A stretch of DNA of 64,000 bases, taken from RUG563 sp045590215 (lineage in GTDB: Bacteria; Bacillota; Clostridia; Christensenellales; Aristaeellaceae). Below, one piece after another: positions 9,319 through 16,232 of this stretch (positions are counted from its first letter, which is position 1; every line of letters begins with the position of its first letter). The notes under the pieces were generated by a model. The model made no database searches. It was not told where the DNA came from and saw only the letters and a list, made by a program, of their open reading frames with translations. The stretch lies in assembly GCA_045590215.1 (NCBI GenBank), contig JAZNQO010000011.1, positions 30,056 through 94,055 on the forward strand, read 5' to 3'. Made by a program: the position numbers and the translations under genes.

Positions 9319-11415
9319 TTACTGTTTGGATGTACCACTGAACTCGACGGAAAAATGAGGCTTGCCATCTTCCAGTACTTTCAGTACCAAGGTTGCATCA
9401 TATACTTTACCTGTTTTGGGAGACATAAATCCCTGGACCCAAACCTGATGGTTATCCAGCAGTTTTCGCACCTGCTCCCGGTTCAGGGTAATGCCGTGCC
9501 CCTTAAGGAATTTGTTGTCATGCCAGATGGCAAAGGAGCACTTGGGATTGGAGCAGAAATAGCCGCGGTTTTTTTCCTGAACGGGTTTATCGCAATGAGG
9601 GCAATTACCCACCACAGTTTCCTGCCTTACGAAAATGGACGGCATTTCTTCCACCGGTTTTGCGTTCTTCACCATGGTTTCCATGAATTGATGAATATCA
9701 TTCATAAAGTTCTTTGCTTTCTCTTCTCCTCTTTCCACCTTCTTCAGTTTCTTCTCCCATTCTGCGGTCATCAAGGGCGAAGTCAACTCTTCCGGAAGCA
9801 CGGCAATCGTAGCCATGCCTTTTTTCGTTGGCACCAGATGCTTGTTTCCTTTTTCACCATTGCGTTCCACATATTCCGTGCGGATCAATTTTTCCAGAAT
9901 ATCAGCTCTGGTAGCCGGTGTGCCCAGACCATGCCGTTCCGTATCTGCCGGCATATTTTCCTTACCAGCTGCTTCCATAGCTGCAAGTAAAGTATCGTCC
10001 GTATAGCGTTTGGGCGGTGCTGTTTTTCCCTCCTGAACCGACGCCAGTACAGGATGGAACACTTTTCCCACTTCGCATTCGGGAAGCAGATTGTCTTCAT
10101 CCTTCACATCCCGGCGCAATCGGTGACCCATGCTGCCATAATAGGTTTCCCTGGGAATCTTCCAGCCCATCCGGGTTACACGCTTTCCACGAGTTTTGAA
10201 GGTGTCATCCCTACATTTCAGGGTCAGTTCCGTTTCTTCGTACTCATGAGGATCTCCCACTGCACAAAGCAGACGATTGGCAACCAGCTGCATAATATCC
10301 CGTTCACCGGCAGGCAATTCTGTCCAATCATTTTCAAGAAAATGAAGCGTGGGAATGATGGCGTGATGATCGGTCACTCTACTGTCACGAATCACATTTT
10401 CAACATGAACAGGCAGATCAATACCGGCTGTATAGGGAAACTTCTGGGCCAACTTTCGTACAAATACAGGGAGGTTCTCCTGCATATCACGGGTCAGATA
10501 CTGACTGTCCGTCCGGGGATAAGAAAGCAGCTGCTTCTCATACAGGTTCTGGGCATAGTCAAGGGTTTGCTGAGCGGTATAGCCAAAGAGTCTGTTGGCT
10601 TCCCGTTGCAGCAGCGTCAGATCATACAGTCTGGGTGGTTGCTCCGTACGCTTTTTCTTATCCACATACTGAACAAAGGCACTTTCCTGATTGCACTTGG
10701 CCGCAATCTGCTCTGCTTGCAGCCGATCCCGAAGCCGTTCCGTCTGCGCCTTGAAACCACAGTTGATTTGCACTTTATAGATCGCCTCCTCCTGAAAAGC
10801 ACGGATAACCTTTTCCCGTTCAACAATCAGTGCCAAGGTCGGCGTCATTACCCTGCCAACAGTCAGTTTCGTACCATACAGAACGGAATACAGCCGGGTA
10901 GCATTGATGCCGACCAGCCAGTCCGCTTTCATCCTGCACAAGGCCGCTTCATACAGGGGGTCGAACAAATGACCATCCTTCAGATTCTGAAAACCTTCCA
11001 GAATGGCTTTCCGCTCCATGGAGGAAATCCAGAGCCGTTTCACCGTTTTGTGACACCCACTGGCTTCATATACCAGACGGAAAATCAGTTCACCCTCCCT
11101 TCCTGCATCCGTAGCACAAACGATGTATTCATAGGCAGGATCATTCATCAGGGCAACCAAAGCATTGTACTGTGCTTTCGTCCCTTCTTTCACGCTGAAG
11201 CGATACTGATCCGGCAAAATGGGCAAATCCCCCTTCCGCCAGTTCAAATACCGTTCATTATACACATGGGCTTCTGCCAGCCCAATCAAATGGCCAATGC
11301 ACCAACTGACCACACATTCATCTCCTTTCAAATGGGTTCTCATATTTTCATTCGCACCAAGAACTGCCGCAATACTCCTTGCGACACTGGGCTTTTCAGT
11401 AATCACCAAATACAT
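9319..11415 (-). CDS. topB: DNA topoisomerase III (type IA)
   Basis: This 698-residue type IA topoisomerase has an N-terminal Toprim domain (LVITEKPSVARSIA, and DAGREGELIFR near residue 102). The catalytic tyrosine lies in SYPRTDSQYL near residue 298. A C-terminal zinc ribbon near residue 605 has CPHCDKP and FCSNPKC. Such enzymes resolve single-strand intermediates and are standard in Clostridial ICEs and plasmids. The ribosome binding site is GAAAGGAGAAATT just before the ATG. It is flanked on both sides by terminator-like hairpins. It is an extra, ICE-encoded copy; a chromosomal topoisomerase would exist elsewhere. Confidence 0.93.
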   Translation of the reverse strand: MYLVITEKPSVARSIAAVLGANENMRTHLKGDECVVSWCIGHLIGLAEAHVYNERYLNWRKGDLPILPDQYRFSVKEGTKAQYNALVALMNDPAYEYIVCATDAGREGELIFRLVYEASGCHKTVKRLWISSMERKAILEGFQNLKDGHLFDPLYEAALCRMKADWLVGINATRLYSVLYGTKLTVGRVMTPTLALIVEREKVIRAFQEEAIYKVQINCGFKAQTERLRDRLQAEQIAAKCNQESAFVQYVDKKKRTEQPPRLYDLTLLQREANRLFGYTAQQTLDYAQNLYEKQLLSYPRTDSQYLTRDMQENLPVFVRKLAQKFPYTAGIDLPVHVENVIRDSRVTDHHAIIPTLHFLENDWTELPAGERDIMQLVANRLLCAVGDPHEYEETELTLKCRDDTFKTRGKRVTRMGWKIPRETYYGSMGHRLRRDVKDEDNLLPECEVGKVFHPVLASVQEGKTAPPKRYTDDTLLAAMEAAGKENMPADTERHGLGTPATRADILEKLIRTEYVERNGEKGNKHLVPTKKGMATIAVLPEELTSPLMTAEWEKKLKKVERGEEKAKNFMNDIHQFMETMVKNAKPVEEMPSIFVRQETVVGNCPHCDKPVQEKNRGYFCSNPKCSFAIWHDNKFLKGHGITLNREQVRKLLDNHQVWVQGFMSPKTGKVYDATLVLKVLEDGKPHFSVEFSGTSKQ

Positions 11416-11441
11416 AATTTCTCCTTTCTTGCATAGAAAAA

Positions 11442-11465
11442 GGCCAGAACCTTTCGATTCCGGCC
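11442..11465 (-). terminator. Hairpin between DUF4143 ATPase and topB
   Basis: On the minus strand a ten-pair stem (GGCCGGAATC with GGTTCTGGCC, including G-T pairs) closes a GAAA loop and is followed by TTTTTC. It ends the ATPase transcript and lies just upstream of the topB ribosome binding site. Confidence 0.75.
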
Positions 11466-11481
11466 CATGGACAAACCTATT

Positions 11482-12681
11482 TTATTTTCGAATCAACCAT
11501 TCCAAAGCATTTACTCGGCGGATGCCGTCGTAATCAGCATCAGGATCATCATCCAGCGTGAGTATAAACTTTGGATAATGGTCGTGGATGCGCTGCAGGG
11601 GACGCAATTCTCTGAGCAAAGTGTTTTCATCCCGAACACTTGCTGCCACCTGAATATACTGTGTTCCTTCCTGAGTAACGGCAACAAAATCCACTTCATA
11701 TTCATCCATTTTTCCGATAGATACGTCATATCCGCGCCGCAGCAATTCCAGATACACTACATTTTCCACCAGATGGCCGGTATCCAGATTTTTTCTGCCC
11801 AGCAGGAAAAAGCGGAGTCCGATATCAACTGCATAATATTTTTCCAGGGTTTTCAGATGCTGCTTACCGCGAATATCAAAACGCTTTGCCTGATAAACAA
11901 TGTAACTATCCTGAAATGCCGCCAGATATTTTTCCACGGTACGAACATCAATTTTCCGACCTTCGGATGTCATGGTGTCCGCAATCTTTTTGGTGGATAT
12001 GGGACTGCCGGTACTGCTGTACACAAACCGCAGAATACTTTCCAGAATCATAGGATCCGCATTCTTCAGCCTGCCCAGCACGTCTTTCAGTACAACCGTA
12101 TGGTAAATACCGCTTAGGTATTCTTCAATGGCTTTTTGATCACCATTCAGTTCGGTCACGTATGGGAAAGAACTGGTTTCAAGATATTCCCGGTACTTCC
12201 TTCCCAGATCCGAAGTATTTCCTGTCCATTCAACATATTCGGAAAAAGAAAGCGGCAGCATATCAATGGTCACATATCGACCGGACAAATGAGTGGCCAG
12301 TTCGCCGGACAGCATATACGCATTGGAACCGGTAATATACAGGTCCAGATTTTTCCGCAGGAATAAACTATCCACCATGGGAGGGAAGTTTTCAATGTTC
12401 TGGATTTCATCAATGAATACATATGTTTTTTTCGCTGAAGCAGCTGCTTTCTCCACAATAAAATTGTGCAGCTTCATCGGATCGCGATATTCATAATTTG
12501 AAAAGTCCTCCAGATTCACAGAAATCATTCTGTCTTCCGGAACACCCTGCTTTCGCAATTCCTGCTGAAACAATTCCATTAAGGTGGATTTTCCACATCT
12601 GCGAATACCGGTAATCACTTTGATCACCTGCTTATCTTGCCAGCGCTTCAAAGCATTCAGGTATTCTTTTCTTTCGATCAT
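11482..12681 (-). CDS. AAA ATPase with DUF4143 domain
   Basis: This 399-residue protein has Walker A GIRRCGKST at about residues 26-34, Walker B VFIDEIQN near residue 92, and a C-terminal DUF4143 region (ENVVYLELLRRGYDV, then DFVAVTQEG) that resembles a restriction-endonuclease-like fold. The family is common and of unknown function. Unlike its neighbours it has its own promoter (12705-12733) and is followed by a terminator, so it looks like a stand-alone cargo gene set into the transfer region. The ATG is preceded by AAGGAGGGATTGGC. Confidence 0.88.
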   Translation of the reverse strand: MIERKEYLNALKRWQDKQVIKVITGIRRCGKSTLMELFQQELRKQGVPEDRMISVNLEDFSNYEYRDPMKLHNFIVEKAAASAKKTYVFIDEIQNIENFPPMVDSLFLRKNLDLYITGSNAYMLSGELATHLSGRYVTIDMLPLSFSEYVEWTGNTSDLGRKYREYLETSSFPYVTELNGDQKAIEEYLSGIYHTVVLKDVLGRLKNADPMILESILRFVYSSTGSPISTKKIADTMTSEGRKIDVRTVEKYLAAFQDSYIVYQAKRFDIRGKQHLKTLEKYYAVDIGLRFFLLGRKNLDTGHLVENVVYLELLRRGYDVSIGKMDEYEVDFVAVTQEGTQYIQVAASVRDENTLLRELRPLQRIHDHYPKFILTLDDDPDADYDGIRRVNALEWLIRK

Positions 12682-12704
12682 GCCAATCCCTCCTTCACAG
12701 CAGT

Positions 12705-12733
12705 ATTATATGCAAAAAATATAAAAAAATCAA
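12705..12733 (-). promoter_or_regulatory. Sigma-A promoter of DUF4143 ATPase gene
   Basis: Minus strand: TTGATT (12728-12733), a 17-base spacer, then TATAAT (12705-12710), about 24 bases upstream of the ATG. The promoter lies inside an A/T-rich inverted repeat (ATGCAAAAA with TTTTTGCAT), which could be an operator or the terminator of the upstream genes. Confidence 0.7.
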
Positions 12734-12765
12734 TACTTTTTGCATTTCAATGTTGTTTTCAGAAA

Positions 12766-14172
12766 TTATTCATCTGTTTCTTCATCATTTTCGAAAGAAT
12801 ATTCTTCGTCCACATCCGGCATCCGCTTGTTGTTCTTGCGGAACTTCAGGAACCAAAGTGCGCCGCCGCCTGCAGCAACAGCCAGAATGAGAAGAAGAGG
12901 TGCTGCAGACGCAGGGGCTTTCGCTTCTTCCTTAGGTTCCTCCGGCTCCACCGGAAGCTGCGGAGCTGTTGTAGGTTCAGGGGTTACATAGATCACCTGA
13001 GGCGTGGGTGTCGGCACAATTTCCTCCTCCGATACCACGGACATCAGATCCCGGTCATCCACAAGATTCAGAAAGTAAGTTTCATAAATCTCGTTCTTCT
13101 CATCAATGGGCTTGTCGTAATCAATGACCATGTAGTAAGTCTGTCCTGCCTTGGTCTGCACCGTGATAAACTGTTTATTGGTGGCGGCACTGTACAGCAT
13201 GTCCAGCGTTTGCATATTACCAGCATTCTGATACGGTTGGCCTGGACCAAGAGGCACATACACCGTTTCCTTCTTCGGTGTTTCTGTTGCAGGAGCAGGA
13301 GTGATAATCACCTGTTCTTCTGCCGGTTTCTTGGTGGCTGAAGGTTTCTTTGTGGCTTCTGCCTTATTCCCACTGTTACCGGAAGGCTTTTTGGTAGGCT
13401 TGGGTGTAGGTTCTCTGGTTGGTGCTGCAGTAGGCACAGGCGTCGCTGCCATGTAATAGGGATTATCCAGCGTGACCGGATCGCTGAAATTGCCGGCATA
13501 GTCATAAGCACGGATTGCCAGCTGCTTATAGCCATTCAGCGGATCTTCCATCCGTACATCCAGTACACCGTTTTCCAGCGTGGTAAACAAAAGCCCGTTC
13601 ACCTGAATGCCCGCCACACCGGAAAGATCATCCGTTGCTTCCACATGCAGCAGCATATCCTGAAAGCCAGCAGTCACATCCGGTACAATCCGATCAAACA
13701 CTTTTACTTCATCGGTCACATCAAAATACTGGCCATCTGCAATGAACAGCCGGGCCGTCACTTTGGTATTATAGTTGACTTCAATATCCGTGAAATAATA
13801 GCCGTCAAAAAGGAATGTGTCGTCTTTGAGATCACGCCAGGCCTCTTCGCCCAGCCGGATCTTAACCTGGCTCCACAATGTATCCGTTTTGGGAGTGATT
13901 TTCAGCCGTACATTCACGACAGCATCATTTCGCCAGTTCTGGGGCACCTTGAGCTCCATCTGAAACAAGTCCTGAGGACAGGCAACCGGAACATCTTCAG
14001 TAGGAACCTCCGGTGTTTCCTCAGGCTGTTCTTCTTCCGGTACAGTTTCCATAATCTCTTCGGTTGCTTCGGGTGGCATTTCGCTTTCTTCCGCCCATGC
14101 GCCGGTAAACGCAAAGATCACAATGCAGAAAATCAAAAGGGCTTTACTCGCCCAATTTCTGAACAGGTTCAT
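12766..14172 (-). CDS. CD1107-type secreted mobile element protein
   Basis: This 468-residue protein has a signal peptide (residues about 1-28) and an acidic segment. The middle is Ig-like, with a long Pro/Thr/Lys-rich linker around residues 310-350. The conserved segment KQFITVQTKAGQTYYMVIDY lies in the C-terminal third. A final membrane helix (LLLILAVAAGGGALWFLKF) precedes a basic tail. This architecture matches the CD1107/DUF4366 proteins of Clostridial ICEs, probably wall-spanning parts of the conjugation machinery. The start at 14172 is chosen because it has AAGGAGGAAAAAGTAC before it and begins the signal peptide. It overlaps the DUF4315 gene by 29 bases. Confidence 0.82.
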   Translation of the reverse strand: MNLFRNWASKALLIFCIVIFAFTGAWAEESEMPPEATEEIMETVPEEEQPEETPEVPTEDVPVACPQDLFQMELKVPQNWRNDAVVNVRLKITPKTDTLWSQVKIRLGEEAWRDLKDDTFLFDGYYFTDIEVNYNTKVTARLFIADGQYFDVTDEVKVFDRIVPDVTAGFQDMLLHVEATDDLSGVAGIQVNGLLFTTLENGVLDVRMEDPLNGYKQLAIRAYDYAGNFSDPVTLDNPYYMAATPVPTAAPTREPTPKPTKKPSGNSGNKAEATKKPSATKKPAEEQVIITPAPATETPKKETVYVPLGPGQPYQNAGNMQTLDMLYSAATNKQFITVQTKAGQTYYMVIDYDKPIDEKNEIYETYFLNLVDDRDLMSVVSEEEIVPTPTPQVIYVTPEPTTAPQLPVEPEEPKEEAKAPASAAPLLLILAVAAGGGALWFLKFRKNNKRMPDVDEEYSFENDEETDE

Positions 14173-14440
14173 GTACTTTTTCCTCCTTGATGTTTTTTTC
14201 AGAGATATGAGCAGCAGTGTTTTTTTCACTGCCCAGAAGCCGAATGGCTTCTTCCAACGTAATGCCGCGACTGAATACGGCATCTGCCAGCAGCATCTGT
14301 TCATCCTGCCGAATCTGCTCTTCCAGTTCAGCTTCCTGCTGAATATAAGCTTCCTTCTTCCTTCGTACCATCTCCAAACGCAGCTTACGTTTATTGATCT
14401 GTGCAAGCGTAGGAGTATATCGTCTTTTCATTTCTTTCAT
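14144..14440 (-). CDS. DUF4315-like small protein
   Basis: This 98-residue, highly charged protein has a helical coiled-coil core (LRLEMVRRKKEAYIQQEAEL) and then GITLEEAIRLLG. It occupies the slot of DUF4315 proteins between the C40 peptidase and the CD1107-type gene in related ICEs. No function is known. The ATG follows AAGGAGACGAAAA, and the end overlaps the next gene. Confidence 0.6.
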   Translation of the reverse strand: MKEMKRRYTPTLAQINKRKLRLEMVRRKKEAYIQQEAELEEQIRQDEQMLLADAVFSRGITLEEAIRLLGSEKNTAAHISEKNIKEEKVHEPVQKLGE

Positions 14441-14451
14441 TTTTCGTCTCC

Positions 14452-16113
14452 TTAATGTTCATATAGTCTTCCATAGCCATAAAAATGCTGCTGCCAGTAG
14501 GCTTCGCTCAAATCCGCATAAGAACAGGGATTGCCGCAATGAATCATCATGTTATTGCCTACATACAGGCCGCAATGGGTAATGCCTTCCTCTCCGGCAA
14601 TGGTGCCCTGAAAGAAGATCACATCCCCCGGTTTCGCATCTTCCGGTGCAATCTTCCGGCACCGGTCATAGATTCCGTTTGCGCCCAGATGGCCGAATGG
14701 ATCCACTCTGGTTTCCGTAAACACCCAGCTGATGAACCCGGCACAGTCAAAGGAAGTGGTGGGATTATGACCGCCCCACACATACGGATATCCAAGCCGC
14801 TTATTGGCTTCTTCCACCAGCAGTGCAAACTTGGGATCAGCATCCAACAGTTCCTGCGGCACATCGTATTCCAAAGGTTCTTTCATCACAGAAGCATGCG
14901 GCCCTGTAAACAAACCCGGTTGATTCCCCAGCGTAGACATATACATGGCGTAATAGCCCACCCGCTGTTCATTCATGATGTAAACCGGCGCATGAGAAAG
15001 ATTCTTGTTTTTCAGTTCTACTGTGCATATGGTGTACTCATAGGGAACCCATACGTCCTCATACTCTTCATGTTCCATATACCGTGTTTCTGTTGTGATC
15101 GTTTCAGTCAGCTCATACTGCCAGGAAAAGAGCATTTCCATGGTGGGCACAGCCGTATACTGATTCCACTCCGTACCGTTGAGATACGCTGAAACCAGCG
15201 AAAGCAAGGCATAGGGATCATGCCAGATATCATCCGCAGTTATAATGCACTCCTGATATTCCGGATGGTTTTCTGCAAAGTTTTCCAGATATTCACGCAG
15301 TTCATCTTCCTTGTTGCTATACCATCTTTCGGCACCAAGCAAATCCTCTTTCTCGGCCGGATAAGTGCCAATGGTCAGGCTGCCCACCCCCACTTCAAAC
15401 ATGGGTGTACAGGAAGATACTGTACTCATGACAAACATGAGCATGGCAGCAAGGCCAATCAGCAAAATGGTGTGCTTGGATTTCCGGAAATAGTTGAAGA
15501 CTTTTTCCCCGGCAGACTTGGTGGACTTAGCAGCCTTTCCTGTCTTTTTCGTTCCTTTCCCATACCTGGCAGATAAGTTCTTTTTCATGTTCTGCCGCTG
15601 ATACATTCTGGATTGCGGATTACTGCCGGAACCGGATACCGATTTCCCTTTAGCGGGCATTTCTTTCTTACCATCATGCATTAACTTTGAAGCTGCTTTC
15701 TGCTCCTTGTTATACTCATGTTTCAGCCTGGAAGCATGGGCATTTCTGCCCATGCTGTGCAGGTTTTCACCGGACTGTTCCAAGCTGTGAACAGCCTTCA
15801 GACCGGTATTGTCTTCCTCCTGTTCCGATACCTTCTGATGTGCCTGAAAGCGAATAGTTGATCGCAGGATACCTTCGGTGTGTTGCTTGTGTGCTTTTCC
15901 CTTTGGCTCACCATGATGAAGCCGGGATTTAACAGGCTTTTCATCCGCATCCAGTACTTCTTCTTTTTTCTCTGGTTTTTGGGGAGCCAGTTTCTTTCGG
16001 TGCAAATTCTTCATTTGCTTACGTTTCCATTCCGCTTTCTTTTCATCGGATGGTGTCTGTTCATCTTCTGAAAAACGGAGTCTGGAAGGTTTCTTCTGTT
16101 CCTGATCAGCCAT
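14452..16113 (-). CDS. Conjugative C40 (NlpC/P60) peptidase
   Basis: This 553-residue protein has a long basic cytoplasmic N-terminus (1-210), one membrane helix near 214-236, and an extracellular C-terminal NlpC/P60 domain. The catalytic Cys is in TTSFDCAGFISW (about 456) and the His in GITHCGLYVGN (about 513). It corresponds to the VirB1-like peptidoglycan hydrolase of Gram-positive conjugation systems, opening the wall for the secretion channel. Its ATG lies inside the stop region of the 41-residue gene upstream (overlap of 7 bases), so it is translationally coupled. Confidence 0.9.
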   Translation of the reverse strand: MADQEQKKPSRLRFSEDEQTPSDEKKAEWKRKQMKNLHRKKLAPQKPEKKEEVLDADEKPVKSRLHHGEPKGKAHKQHTEGILRSTIRFQAHQKVSEQEEDNTGLKAVHSLEQSGENLHSMGRNAHASRLKHEYNKEQKAASKLMHDGKKEMPAKGKSVSGSGSNPQSRMYQRQNMKKNLSARYGKGTKKTGKAAKSTKSAGEKVFNYFRKSKHTILLIGLAAMLMFVMSTVSSCTPMFEVGVGSLTIGTYPAEKEDLLGAERWYSNKEDELREYLENFAENHPEYQECIITADDIWHDPYALLSLVSAYLNGTEWNQYTAVPTMEMLFSWQYELTETITTETRYMEHEEYEDVWVPYEYTICTVELKNKNLSHAPVYIMNEQRVGYYAMYMSTLGNQPGLFTGPHASVMKEPLEYDVPQELLDADPKFALLVEEANKRLGYPYVWGGHNPTTSFDCAGFISWVFTETRVDPFGHLGANGIYDRCRKIAPEDAKPGDVIFFQGTIAGEEGITHCGLYVGNNMMIHCGNPCSYADLSEAYWQQHFYGYGRLYEH

Positions 16114-16232
16114 TGGGGCCTCCTTCCTGCATCATGCGCTCCATCTGGTCATCTGCTATGGATGCCATCCGACAGCAGCCGTAGGCAGTCAGGGCAACAA
16201 AAGTTACGGGGACAATCAGCAACCAAATCATG
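16107..16232 (-). CDS. 41-residue membrane peptide of transfer operon
   Basis: A 42-codon reading frame begins at an ATG overlapping the VirB4 stop (ATGA) and ends inside the start of the C40 peptidase. It has a good ribosome binding site (AAGGAGG, nine bases upstream). The product starts MIWLLIVPVTFVALTAYGCC, a single hydrophobic helix, then a short polar tail. No function is recognised. The tight coupling to both neighbours and the strong ribosome binding site are the reasons to call it real. Confidence 0.65.
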
